A stretch of DNA of 47,500 nt. Source: Halisarca cf. caerulea (taxonomy: Eukaryota > Porifera > Demospongiae > Chondrillida > Halisarcidae). This document shows, one piece after another, positions 1-11,200 of the stretch. The notes below the pieces were generated by a model. The model made no database searches, was not told where the DNA came from, and saw only the letters and a program-made list of their open reading frames with translations. The DNA lies in contig CAUJGJ010000093.1 in NCBI GenBank assembly GCA_963170055.1, positions 1,087,501 to 1,135,000 of the forward strand, given 5' to 3'. Position 1 is the first letter of the stretch. Each line of letters begins with the position of its first letter. Made by a program: the position numbers and the translations under genes.

Positions 1-102
1 CAATACACTCATTATGAAAACAAGCCATTTGTGATAACTATACCAGAAGCTGAGAAGCTGATTCAGGAGGGAAAGGTTCGATATCTTGAAGTACATTCCG
101 TT
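1..102 (+). CDS. penultimate exon, unidentified gene
   Basis: Open in frame 1 from the window edge to a gtaagc donor at 103. Ends in phase 0. Confidence 0.45.
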
Positions 103-353
103 GTAAGCACTCTGAGAGTAACAAAATGTAACTTTGAAAAGCAGGGGAAGTGTCGCTGGACAACAGGGAGTAGAAGATCATGATTGAGTCCCTCAAAAGC
201 CCCTGCAGTGCAAACCAATGAAACACTTCCTTTTCTCTCATGCAGATACACATGGTATACGTAAAATATACACAAATACCGGAAAAGCCAATTCAAATTC
301 TTCCAAACACAGACAAAGTGTGCCTTCAAGTTCAAAGATACCAGCACTTCTAG
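1..353 (+). CDS. 3' end of an unidentified gene (two terminal exons)
   Basis: Two exons read as one frame: 1-102 (34 codons, open at the window edge) and 246-353 (35 codons plus TAG). The donor is GT at 103-104 (gtaagc) and the acceptor is cag at 243-245 after a pyrimidine-rich run (ttccttttctctcatgcag); both sides are phase 0. The first exon includes KPFVITIPEAEKLIQEGKV and the second ends LQVQRYQHF. The composition is that of a folded, soluble, charged protein, but I recognise no family and assign no function. If the intron is ignored the frame runs to a TGA at 181-183, which is the alternative end. The gene is convergent with the small - strand gene whose stop lies at 605-607. Confidence 0.5.
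246..353 (+). CDS. terminal exon, unidentified gene
   Basis: Begins after the acceptor cag at 243-245, phase 0, and stays open for 35 codons to TAG at 351-353. Starts IHMVYVKYTQIPEKP. Confidence 0.5.
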   Translation: MHMVYVKYTQIPEKPIQILPNTDKVCLQVQRYQHF

Positions 354-604
354 CCTACATCAATCAAAAATATACTGTATAATATACAATCAATGTTGAA
401 TATACATATTCTAGTAAGTACAAACTACAAGGTAAACTGAACTGCGTAAGTCATGTAAAACACAATAACATCATCAAAATTATACATTGTACAATGATGG
501 CAAGCCAAGATCTGTACAGTAGCTTATACACTTGAATCCTTACATTCATATAATATCTAACAAGTATCCTTTGAGCAGCATACTACATACTAAACAATAC
601 TCTA

Positions 605-685
605 TCACATCCACCACAGGCTCACTTTCTCCATGTTTGTAAGGAAAGTACTGATGGTATCATGTACAGACTTTGACGAATACAC
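605..685 (-). CDS. exon 3 of the 79-residue gene
   Basis: Phase 0 start after cttaag, 26 codons and TGA at 607-605. Confidence 0.5.
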   Translation of the reverse strand: MYSSKSVHDTISTFLTNMEKVSLWWM

Positions 686-1425
686 CTTAAGGGATAGGCA
701 CAAGAAAAGAGAATAAGCACACATTCATAGTAGTACATGCTATTCTTAAGTTACTTATCTTACCAATAAATTATCATTAGCTATCAAAATGGATGTGATG
801 GTCACACAAATCTAGGAAAATCAAAAATGTGTGTACATACATATTGCAAATGGACAAATAACTACATATTTTAGCCTAAAAAATAACAAAAATTACCTGC
901 TGAGCAACACTGTAGCTCTGTGTCATGATGTGATGTTCCAGGAGGCTATGAAGGGAGGCTATCATAGAATCCATCCTACACCAAAAGTAGAATGTGCATC
1001 AAATAACAATATCAGTGACAATGTTTAGGGCATACCTGGCTACATCACTCATAAGGACAGGACTCTACGAACAAGGAAAGAGATGATCACGTATCATATA
1101 CATTATATACACAAAAACGTAAAAGAAACGAACACCACCTTTTCTTCAAGGAGGCACAGAATACTAATCTTTTTCCATTCTACCAGCGCATCGCTAAACA
1201 GTGACTGAAAATTTAAGGATAGAGGAACACATGTATTACACATCATAGCACAAAAGAAAGTATTGAATTCATAGTAAAACTGATTTTTGCGAAAAGCCTT
1301 GATTGTTCACTCCAAGCACAAACTCTTAATACATATAAAACGCACCTCCAGCAGTTCTTGATGTGAGCTGTCTGACTTTGAAGAATGTTTTGCAAACTGT
1401 ACTGTTGCAGAGACATGCGTTTCAT
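605..1425 (-). CDS. small three-exon gene, 79-residue protein of unknown function
   Basis: Three - strand exons fit together exactly: 1425-1346 (80 nt, ATG at 1425, donor GAG|gtgcgt), 975-897 (79 nt, acceptor ggtgtag, donor CAG|gtaatt) and 685-605 (81 nt, acceptor cttaag, stop TGA at 607-605). The sum is 240 nt, 79 codons plus stop, and the phases (2 then 0) agree at both junctions. The protein begins MKRMSLQQYSLQNIL and ends TNMEKVSLWWM. It is predicted to be helical with hydrophobic residues at heptad-like spacing (for example around IASLHSLLEHH), like many small coiled-coil subunits, but I do not recognise the family. No signal peptide or membrane segment is evident. A longer final exon from other splicing cannot be excluded. 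Confidence 0.55.
897..975 (-). CDS. exon 2 of the 79-residue gene
   Basis: Acceptor tag before 975, donor CAG|gtaatt after 897. One nucleotide completes the Arg codon of exon 1, then 26 codons follow (starts MDSMIASLHSLLEHH). Confidence 0.55.
1346..1425 (-). CDS. exon 1 of the 79-residue gene
   Basis: ATG at 1425; a second in-frame ATG follows three codons later. Strong donor gtgcgt at 1345; 26 codons plus two nucleotides. Confidence 0.55.
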
Positions 1426-2126
1426 ATTGGCTACTCGATGCCATATCTACGCTAAAAGCTCCCAAAACCTCGCCCAAAACTGCGATAAGGTGAACTTGTG
1501 TTTCTGAAAAGGACGCCGGCCTGTCACAATCACATGTTTATCACGTGAAATTGCCACGCGCAGTATTATGTATACTGCTGCAGTTTAGCCTGCAGTCCAA
1601 GATGCTATGGGCCCACCTATATACGCGCTGCAGTAATAAAGGAGCTATATATACACGCAATTGCATGCAATCAGAATAAACTCACGATCTGGAATTACAA
1701 CAACTTTAAGTTGCATATGTTTCGATAACCTATATAGCTATCCAGCTGTGCAAACTGATTATATGTAGCATCACACATGCATGCATGCAAAGCATGCAAC
1801 TAGATTAAGGTGTGTACACAGGAAAACTTATAATAAGTAATTATAAAGAAATTATAAACAAAACATTCCTCTATAGTGTACAGATCTCCATTGGTACATT
1901 TGTAATTCGTGTGTACATTTCATGATCATGACAAGTGTCTAAAAGGGGACACATTTTTCTCCTACATGGGGGCATTATGTTCCCATGCAGATCGACTTCA
2001 ATTTGGGGTCATGTGTGCACTATATAACATAAGCATATCATACAGAAGGAAGCTTTTGCATAGGGCTACATACTATGAAGTACACAATTATTATGTAGAT
2101 GCAAAAAGTGTGATCTATAGATAGCT
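1426..2126. other. 5' flank of the 79-residue gene, no gene seen
   Basis: Non-coding as far as I can tell. A CACGTG E-box-type site lies near 1552, inside tatcacgtgaaa, about 125 bp upstream of the ATG at 1425. The rest is AT-rich with TGCA/CATG-rich stretches near 1770-1800. Confidence 0.3.
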
Positions 2127-2134
2127 ATATATAT

Positions 2135-2232
<98 letters not shown>

Positions 2233-2280
2233 TGATTGATAGATAGATAGAAAGATTGATAGATAGATAGATAGATTAAT
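2127..2280. repeat. TA then TAGA (GATA) microsatellite
   Basis: A run of about 30 TA units passes directly into about 20 GATA-type units with a few variants (GATT). Confidence 0.95.
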
Positions 2281-2519
2281 GTATAATCCCAACCTATCTA
2301 TTATAAATCAAACTGCATATTTTATATATAAAACTTAGATTTTCTCACTTGTCCCCTCCTGCCTAATCATTATTATATCAGTCTTTGTGTGTCATCTGTC
2401 CAGTAATGTTGCATAGCTGTGCTCCCTGTGTGAGGTGTAGTTGTTCATTCCTTTTGTTCTTGTATTGTTTTTCGGTTGTTTTTGTCTCACCTTCTTGTAC
2501 CATGCGTTATCTTAATTTG

Positions 2520-3840
2520 ACTCGAAGCGAAGTACCCTGGAATTGCTGGGAGAGAGACTTTCACTTTTGCACTCTCAGGATGCCTTATGTTTATTGAGAA
2601 ATGCCTTTTCACTTCCAAAGGTATTGTATGTTCTGAGAACTGCCCCGTGTTTCCAGTCCTCCATCTTACTCGATCTAGATCAGCTTCAAAGGTCATTACT
2701 TGAGTGTATTTGCAATATCCAACTGAGCAATGAAGCCTGGAAACAAGCATCCTTACCCATCAAATCTGGAGGTTTGGGAATCAGGAGCTTTGCCATGCTG
2801 GCACCCTCTGCATTTCTGGCATCTGCTGCTGGCAGCTCCTGTATCTCCCAGAAAATCCTCCCTATTTCCATGCAAGGTCTCCCCAATCCACCCCAGGTCA
2901 ACGCTCTCACACTCTGGTCTCAGAGTCACAATGTGGAGGCACTTTCAGGACCAGATGTACATAAACAAAAGGCTTGGGACTCTCCACAGGTGAAAGCAGC
3001 CTTCTCGGTCCTTCTTGATGCTGCCATTCCCCGGGATAAAGGGTGCTTGCTGGCTGTCCAAAGGAAGGAGTCTGGTGTTTGGCTTACTGCTCCGCCAGTG
3101 GCATCTCTTGGCCTCCGACTGGAAGACGAAACTGTGAGAATTGGGGTTGGACTAAGACTTGGTGTACCCATATGCTCCACCCACAAATGCACCCAGTGTG
3201 GGGACCAGGTGGATGTCTATGGTACACACGGTCTCCATTGCCGAAAGAAACCTGGCGTTCACTCCCGTCACACGGCCCTGAATGATAAAATCAAGAGATC
3301 TCTGGTGGCTGCAGAAGTACCAGCCATTCTGGAGCCTGTTGGTCTTTGCCGATCGGATGGCAAGCGTCCCGACGGTGTTACCATCCTCTCTTGGAAAAGA
3401 GGACATCCCCTGACATGGGACGTAACCTGTTGGGATACTTTTGCCCCTTCGTATACCTCAATTGCAGCATCAGGAGCAGGTGCAACTGCAAATTGTGCAG
3501 AAACCAGGAAACTGAGTCTCTACAGTGAACTATCTCGCACTCACTATTTCGTCCCCATTGGCATAGAGACACTTGGTGCTTTCGGTGATGAGGCCCTGTC
3601 CTTCTTAAAAGAATTAGGTCATTTAATGCAGGTAAAATCTTCAGAAGCTCAATCATACCATTTTTGTGTCAAAGAATCAGTACTATCATACAAAGGTTTA
3701 ATTCTGTAGCAATTTTGTCTTGTAGTAAGGTGTAGACTTTATTTGTTCATGTTATATGTATTTATATAGTACTCCACTGTATGTCTTTACAACTTCCAAT
3801 TAATAATTATGTTTTACATAAAAAAAAAAAAAAAAAAAAA
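2520..3840 (+). mobile_element. 5'-truncated non-LTR retrotransposon copy with poly(A) tail
   Basis: Homology to the - strand copy at 5540-7112 begins near 2545 (LGERLSLL), downstream of the RT catalytic motifs. So the copy lacks the reverse-transcriptase core and keeps the thumb, zinc knuckle and nuclease region. About 110 bp after the stop comes a run of 22 A (3819-3840), marking the 3' end of an element inserted in the + direction. This 5' truncation with a 3' A tail is typical of target-primed reverse transcription. Confidence 0.8.
2543..3709 (+). CDS. C-terminal part of non-LTR retrotransposon protein: zinc knuckle plus restriction-like nuclease
   Basis: Open for 388 codons (a TTG is the first possible codon; there is no genuine start because the element is truncated). 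Residues about 1-100 match the post-RT region of the - strand copy. A zinc-knuckle-like CTQC...H..HC cluster starts at residue 216. Then RPD (275-277) and, 15 residues later, WDVTCWD (292-298) give the PD-(D/E)-type signature of restriction-like endonucleases found at the C-terminus of R2-, NeSL- and Hero-type non-LTR elements. The family role is to nick the target and prime reverse transcription; assignment to one clade is not possible from this fragment. The frame is uninterrupted, so the copy is young or recently retrotransposed, although it cannot encode RT. Confidence 0.75.
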   Translation: MLGERLSLLHSQDALCLLRNAFSLPKVLYVLRTAPCFQSSILLDLDQLQRSLLECICNIQLSNEAWKQASLPIKSGGLGIRSFAMLAPSAFLASAAGSSCISQKILPISMQGLPNPPQVNALTLWSQSHNVEALSGPDVHKQKAWDSPQVKAAFSVLLDAAIPRDKGCLLAVQRKESGVWLTAPPVASLGLRLEDETVRIGVGLRLGVPICSTHKCTQCGDQVDVYGTHGLHCRKKPGVHSRHTALNDKIKRSLVAAEVPAILEPVGLCRSDGKRPDGVTILSWKRGHPLTWDVTCWDTFAPSYTSIAASGAGATANCAETRKLSLYSELSRTHYFVPIGIETLGAFGDEALSFLKELGHLMQVKSSEAQSYHFCVKESVLSYKGLIL

Positions 3841-4478
3841 ATGCATTACCCATGATATCGATTTTGCCCGGGCCCTATATGTTGCCACTGAATCAGCTCG
3901 CTCATTTGGTAAAGATGCACTGTCGACCGTTATAGTTTGCAAGACGTACTTGAGCACAGTCAAAAGATCCACTTTCTATATCTTATAAGATTTGTCCGAG
4001 AATCAGTGTGTTTGCTTGCAAAGATTTAACACTTATTATATACTAGTCTGTTGTTCTATTTGACTAACTCAATGTTATCTTTTTTATATAGGTGCATGTG
4101 TGTTCTGTTGTTTTGAGAGTATATATGTGTTCTCTCTGGATTTTCTCTTTTAAATTATTGCTTTGTGTATATATACTTTCTGTTTCCATTGGAATCATTA
4201 TCAAGTATATAATATATATATTACTATGAAAGTACAATACATATAATAATGACGTATAATAATATGATGACAACTAAGTACATTAAATTAAATGTTACAA
4301 TGAAAAAACCCAATGAATCATACTAAAAAAATAAATGTACGCACAAAAAAATCAAAAAGTCTAATCTAAGATGTTAACATTGATCCCCAAAAGGGATGCT
4401 AGAAATATAGGGAGGGACCCCAGAACTGAGATTGCATTCCCCATGCACCTGAATTGCCATATAGAAATCCTCTGAATC

Positions 4479-4527
<49 letters not shown>

Positions 4528-4650
4528 ATAATAATTCCAATGGAAACAGAAAGTACACAAAACAATAATTCAAAAAGGAAAAGACAGAGTACTTTAATTC
4601 TGTTTCCATTGGAATATTATACATATATATTATATATATGATATATATAC

Positions 4651-4698
<48 letters not shown>

Positions 4699-4939
4699 AT
4701 AAAACTTTATTACTGTCCCTGTTTAGACTAGTCTTATATTGTTAGTAGTTATGTGCTTATCACCTTTTACTGTAAAGAACTGATTGATCACACACCATCA
4801 AAGATAGGTTATGCCTTGTGTTGCCACTGTAGAGAAGCTAGAGTGTGTTTTCGACAAGAATTATTGAGTTGTTTATAGTGAAGTGTCCTCATTCGTCCCG
4901 AAGTCTTGGGTGTATGTGCTAGTGGTAGGTAACAATGCT

Positions 4940-4971
<32 letters not shown>

Positions 4972-4972
4972 G

Positions 4973-5062
<90 letters not shown>

Positions 5063-5393
5063 GTATAGTCCACTATAGGGCCGCATGCATATAGTGCAAG
5101 CTATAGCTCTGGTGTAGGGACTAGCATATACAGCTGGCACAAATCATAGCAATGTACACATGCATGTCAGTTTATCAGGTGCATGAGACTATCATCTCAC
5201 GTGCATATACTTACAAACATATGGGGCAGAAACTTAATTTGGAAATCATATACTTTTTGTTCTTGTATAATATTATTGCATTAATTGTATTATTATAATA
5301 TTGCTTTGGTGTTTTGATACTATATTAAAACAGATATTGTATTGTGCTATATCAGTTATAGTCTGTAATTGTTGCAAACCTTTCAGTATGCAT

Positions 5394-5460
<67 letters not shown>

Positions 5461-5539
5461 TAAATCATTATTATTTTAGCAGCAAAAAAGCAAAAGGAAA
5501 AATAAACAACAACAAAAAAGACATCACATAATAAATAAT
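3841..5539. repeat. AT-rich microsatellite block with foldback motifs
   Basis: Long TA runs at about 4481-4525, 4650-4695, 4980-5057 and 5394-5456; CA run at 4939-4960. The motif TTCTGTTTCCATTGGAAT occurs at 4178-4196 and again near 4600, and inverted near 4535-4553. The inverted pair (about 4160-4205 and 4523-4562) looks like a small foldback transposon whose interior ends in a TA run. A short frame at 3870-3990 (SARSFGKDAL) weakly resembles the C-terminus of the neighbouring retrotransposon proteins. No gene is supported here. Confidence 0.7.
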
Positions 5540-7150
5540 TCATACAGTACAACAGCCATTAATAGATACAGCATTGAAATTTTGCATACAAACACTGATT
5601 TTTTGACAGAGTTTCAAACAGGTGAGGGGATCATGCGTAATGCAGCGGGATCTTTGTGCAAGATCATAAAAGAAATCAAGGGCATCCTAGCCAAATACTC
5701 CAGTAGATTCAAATGCTATTGGTTGGAAGATGTGCGTGATAGATAGCTCCTCATACAATGACCTCTTCCTTTCAGCAGCGTGATCAGCAAGTGACCCAGC
5801 CCGAGATGAAGACATGCGTATGTTGGAGGGCGCAAAAGAGTCCCAGCACGTGACATCCCAGACCAGGGTTCGCCCCTTTGCCCAGGGGATGATGGTAAGG
5901 CTGTCAGGTCGCTTCCCATCCAAACGGCAGAGACCTCGAGGCTCCAGAGTTGCTGGGATGTTGGCAGCTGAGAGTGTCCGGTGGACAATGTTGTTAAGTG
6001 CTGCATGGCGTGGAATCCTGCCTTCACTTCTCCTACAGCTAAGCCCATGGACTCCTGTGGTATCTACCTCTGTACCACAGTGTGGACAACTATGAGTAGC
6101 ACATAGTTGAGCTCCTAGGCGGAGACCAACAGCTACTCGTATAGTATCATTCATCATACGGAGGCCGAGAGCTGAGGTGGGAGGGGCACTTAACCAGGCA
6201 CCCGACTCCTTTTGCTGGCAGGCTAACAACCGAGTTTTCCCTTTAGGGTCTGCAGAGGATAAAAGCAAGTTGAAATGGCTCTTCACTACTGGTCCATCCC
6301 AGTTTCTCTGGAGGATAGCCTCAGCACCAGTAGGTGGATCAGCCTCAGAGGCGAGCATGGCAGACCAAGCTTCGAGGGCATGACCCCGGATAGCAGCATC
6401 CTGGGAGTGGAGTCTCTCGGGGAGGAGGGCCTGGTAGAGGTGAGCACAGCCTGCAGCAGATGCCAGATAGGCAGAAGGTGCCAGCATAACTGCACTCCTG
6501 ACTCCCAGACCTCCAGATGTAGCAGGAAGGGAAGCTTGGAGCCATGCTGAGTCCACTAGATTGATGTTGCATATGGACTCAAGAAGTGATCTTTGCAAGT
6601 TGTCAAAGTCCTCTAGGAGATCTGACTGGAAGCAAGGGGCTGATCGAATTGTGTAGAGCAACTTGGGAAGACTAAATGCATTTTTCAAGAGGCACAAAGC
6701 ATCATGAGCTTGCAAAAGTATTAGCCTTTCACCAAGAGTTCGTAGATCATGAACCTTGTCTCTGATAACACCATCAATGGACTCAATCCCACCAATAGGT
6801 GAACCTAGGAGGGTAGCCACTTCAGGTGGGGTGTCAGTAAGAGAGGGGAACAGGGATAGAATGGAGGATCTGGTGGTGTCATCAACGCAAATGGATTCTG
6901 ACTTTCTGTGATTGAGCTGCAGTCCAATTTGGTGAGCCATTAGATGGAGATCAGATGAAACTACATCCAATGGTCCCCCCAGAGTACCATCATCCAAATA
7001 AAAGACACAGAACTCTGAGCAGAGTGAACGGATCAGATCTTGGACTGCAACACAGAACAACAGAGGACCAAGTGGATCACCCTGCTGCACCCCCTCACAG
7101 GAGTGGATTACATTGAAAAGTTGTGTGCAATATATATATATATTGCACAC
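5540..7150 (-). pseudogene. non-LTR retrotransposon RT-zinc knuckle-nuclease gene with internal stop
   Basis: On the - strand the frame from 7150 to 5687 encodes RT motif B (GVQQGDPLGPLLF), the catalytic YLDD box about 25 residues later, a thumb region, a zinc knuckle (CPHCGTEV...HGLSC) and the nuclease signature RPD...WDVTCWD. The frame ends at a TAG (5686-5684) just after GVFG, but the same frame continues open (DALDFFYDLAQ) to TGA at 5542-5540. The continuation aligns with the tail of the + strand copy (GAFGDEALSFLKEL), so TAG is a nonsense mutation in a once longer gene. The 5' part (RT fingers, motif A, any N-terminal domains) is missing: homology stops at the 48-bp palindrome at 7113-7160. 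Confidence 0.8.
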
Positions 7151-7160
7151 AACTTTTCAA
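7113..7160. repeat. perfect 48-bp palindrome at a retrotransposon 5' junction
   Basis: 24-nt arms with no spacer: 7113-7136 reads TTGAAAAGTTGTGTGCAATA then TATA, and 7137-7160 is its exact reverse complement. It sits exactly where RT homology of the - strand element ends. Confidence 0.95.
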
Positions 7161-7637
7161 GAGCTTCCCATATGAACCTGAGCTTATGCCACAAATTGAT
7201 GATTGGTACCAAAGTTAATTGTCCCTATTGTACCTGTGCATGCAATCAGATTCTATATTCCTTGTTCAACTTTTTTATGGTCTGGGGGTACTGATGCCAA
7301 TGGCTCAGTGGGTCAATCATATTTGCAGGTATGATTGAGGACTGCGGCGAGTATGACAGAACTGAATTTCTCCTCTGAATCCTCTGTCATCAACAGAAAG
7401 AGGTGAAAGAGATCTCTGCAGCCACCAAAATGAAGAATTGGATTAAATTTGATCATGGTTGGGTGCATGGATGCTGGGGACCTAGGTAGTAGCCCCTGGA
7501 TAATGAGTAACCAAGAAATAAGACTAGCCAAGGGCACATGAAGGCTTCATAATGGTTGCCACAAACATTCCATAGTCTTACTTTTCCACCCAGTCTGAAG
7601 ATGAGGCTCCCCCATTGTAGTCCCCAGCTGGTCTACA
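7161..7637. other. no gene seen
   Basis: Intergenic sequence between the truncated retrotransposon and the galactosidase 3' end. Short frames are present without recognisable similarity. Confidence 0.3.
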
Positions 7638-7718
7638 CTAGTCTCGTTCCCAGCCCAACTTCTTGCCACCATCCTTCTATGTGGCATGGATGGTCTGGGT
7701 ACGAGACTAGGTCTACAC
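7631..7718. mobile_element. 73-bp miniature inverted-repeat transposon with 7-8 bp target duplication
   Basis: Terminal repeats CTAGTCTCGTTCCCAG (7638-7653) and CTGGGTACGAGACTAG (7695-7710) are inverted with one mismatch. GTCTACAC flanks both sides (7631-7638 and 7711-7718); one C may belong to the terminus. An 8-bp duplication suggests a hAT-type transposase acted in trans. Confidence 0.75.
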
Positions 7719-8005
7719 CACACAGCTCACACAATGCAGTTTTGTGTGTCTACCTTCAAACATGGTTGGACACCATTACAAAGAGATATAGGATAAATAT
7801 AATTCGTTATGGTTATACAAAACTACGTATGCATACATACTAAGACCAATACTATACTGTATCTAATTACATACGTACATGATTACGCCTATGTTGTATG
7901 CACATAATAATACTACAGTAGTATAAATCCAAGGCACATTGTTGTGCCCATGATAGCCAGTTTCATACTGCATAGCTTAGGTATAGGTAAATACACGCTG
8001 CCTGC

Positions 8006-8292
8006 TCAGTGACGAACTGATTTTGGGGTCAATTTATACATCAGGACTCCATGAGAAGGAACAGAGCCAGAGACCTTCCCTGACAATACTCCAATGTCCT
8101 TGTGCAGCCACAGATCGCGTGCATTTGCTTGACTAGCCTGCAGACCAATAGTTTTAAAGTCTGCAGTAATTGTTGCATCACCTGTGTCATGCATGTTCAT
8201 CAAAATAACAGCAACAGAACCTCCTGAAAGAGGACCAGCCCAAACGTGCTCCATACCATCACTGCTATTCCATACCATATGACCTTGAGCAC
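8006..8292 (-). CDS. GLA: GLA exon 6 (C-terminal beta domain)
   Basis: Acceptor ctgaag before 8292. Encodes [33 protein letters not shown] and [14 protein letters not shown], the usual GH27 C-terminal beta-sandwich, then TGA. Confidence 0.92.
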
Positions 8293-11200
8293 CTTCAGAA
8301 AACAAAAGGCAGTACATATCATATGATTTGAAAAATAAGGACACCACTGCATGGCCTGCACCTACTGCATGATCAGTTATGATAATATGAATCAAAACTC
8401 CTTAGAGACTACCGTAAAGACTGATTGTTAAGCGCATGCACCTATGACTGTAAGTGGAAAGGAATTGTGTGCCTAAGGCCCCGTTTACATGAAAACGTTT
8501 TTGGGCGAAAACGGAACAGTTTCGTTGCGTTTGTACCTTCCGTTTACATGTATCCGGAACAAATCTTCTGGATACGCGAAAACGTTTCAAGTTGCGGATA
8601 TGTTTGAAATCGTTTTGAAAACGATATTATGTAAACGGCGAATACGGAGCCTAGGATCCCGAAATCTCTCCAAAATGCCCGCGTACTTGCTCCTAATCCC
8701 TTCCCAGTCCAAGCCTTCGAAGACTTTGGTAGTTTTTATACTCCAGCGTCACGTTCAGAAGCAGTTCTGCTTTGTCGTCAGTCCAGGCTGCACTATCAAT
8801 CGCCATCTTTATCGATTCGGAACGTTTTCATATAAACACGACGACAACGAATTGGTTTCCGGAACACTTGTAACGGGTATTTTTAAAAACGTTTTCATGT
8901 AAACGCAGCCTAATAAGTAGTATGCGTTTAACAAATGAAGAGTATGTATGACACCTCTAGCGTTAGCTTACAGTGCCTCGGTAGCAAGAGAACAGCGAAA
9001 TGACCACGGCAGGTCGATGAAGACATTGTCTTTATTTATGAAAGTCTTAGTTGTACTCTAAATCTGGGAAATGGCACTTATGGGAGAATTGGACTCTTTT
9101 AGATGCTTTATCGCTCTTCAGCATATATACCGTTTTCATATTCAGAGCTTTTATGAACAGCACTACAAACAGCCTAGTAGGTTTAGTTGTTGGATAGTCA
9201 CCATCCACTGTTCACTGAAGCATCAGTGCTTGAACAGATGCTCTGGCCATGGCAAAGTTCAATGCATCGATGATCGAAGGTTTTTACTGTACTTGAAGCT
9301 CCTTTACATCTGACACAAGTACCCGTGGTATATGCGCCTAATACGTATATATTATGCTAGGACAACAAGAGAGTATGCATCTAAGTAATAGTGTGCGCTT
9401 ATGTGACAGGGTGCGCTTAACAACCAGTCTCTACGGTATGTATGTTGAAATGCTCAATGAAGGAAACATTGCATTAGGGACATACGTAAGTTCAAGAAAA
9501 CAGAGCCGGGTTTTGCCCACATTAATGTCTGTAGCATGGGAGCCTTGTAACACATGATGAATTGTCTGCATGCCATCTACCAATCCCTTGACCAGAGAAC
9601 CTCACTAATGTATGTACGTATGTGCTGAACAAGTATTGCTGAGCACATTTCAATAACGGTTAGTGTGCATGCATCCACAAGACAGTAGGATTCATAGGAA
9701 TGTTTGATGTACGTACAGTATGTAGAATCTTCATGATACGATACCATTTAGGCGCTAATTTTCATGGGACTTTATTTTTGTAAATTTGCAAATGAGCCTG
9801 CATTTGTGAAAATTCAATTGCAATATTTGGTTAGATACATATTTTATTTGTCTAATATATAGTAGGGACTGGTCCATTTGTGATAACTAAATCACGAATT
9901 ACAGTCAATTTCTTGATTATTAAAATATACGGTAATGCCCCATAAAAATTAGCACCCATACGATGTATGGTGCCCAAATCAAAGAAATGACCAGAGTACT
10001 AACCAGAACTTACTATGTAAGACAATGTAACATGCCCAGTGGTATGATTACAGCATAAACAACATGAGTACGTAGACAGATAGTGTAATCAAGAGCACAT
10101 GAAATAAATCCAAGAACCTACGTACGTACGCACCTAATGGATCTTGATTAACAGCAATTACTTCAGCATTGCTTAAGATTTCCAGTGTGTCACTTGACAT
10201 TGATGACATATCACATCCTATCAACAGTGGTGCCTTAGCCAAGGCCCAAAGACTAAAATGAGTAACATACTCTGTTTTGGACATCCCTCCATTTCCAACT
10301 TCAAGCATGTCAGGGTCATTCCATCCACCAGGAGCTGCATATTTCCACCACTTGTCATTTGCAAGAATTCGACCTATATACATGTTATCAAAGAATAAAG
10401 AATCTTACTTACGTATTCTTTTATGAAAACATATGGAAATACATAACATTGTCTATCCACAAGCAACAGAGAGATACATTATTCTCCACATTCAGGACAT
10501 GTCAAAGATGTAGATGCTGTAGCCACTCCTCACACTAGACTTTCATTGAATAAGCATAGTATAATTTTTGCTTATTCAAATATGATGAAAAATACTTATC
10601 AACTATTGCATTTGCCCATGTAACCATTGGCAGACATGGTTTGCGATCCTAAATTGATGGAAGGCTAAAATGAGTGCTTGACAGTATACAGTGAAACCCT
10701 CGATAGCGGACTCTCCTAAATAAGGACACAGTATAAAAAAGCCTCTTTACAAAAGACATGACTTATGGTCCCTATATATGTAATTCTCACAATACTTTAG
10801 AACCTCCCAAAGAGGAAACCTCTCTACAAAGAACAAATCAGCTGAATATGTCCTCCCCAAAGTGCCCTTTATTTGGAGGTTACAATGCATATTGCAATTT
10901 GCAAATAAATGAAGCATTCCACATATAAGCCGCGTATAACAATAAGGGTGCATAAAAATATTAAAAATGGTAAAAGAATGTAGGATTGACACTGGATCGT
11001 GCAGAAGGCCTTATCAAAAAAGTATTTTCCAAAAACACTTGGAACAAGGGTAAGTTGCAAAACCAGTACAGGGCTAGGTGGGCAAAGGGCAATACAGGCA
11101 TAGGGCTACACATACATGAGGCTAGACGGGTATAGGGTTAGACAGAGTTTAGTTGGACTGAGTGCACACTGTGCAAACTCGTACATCCCGCATGTGCAGA

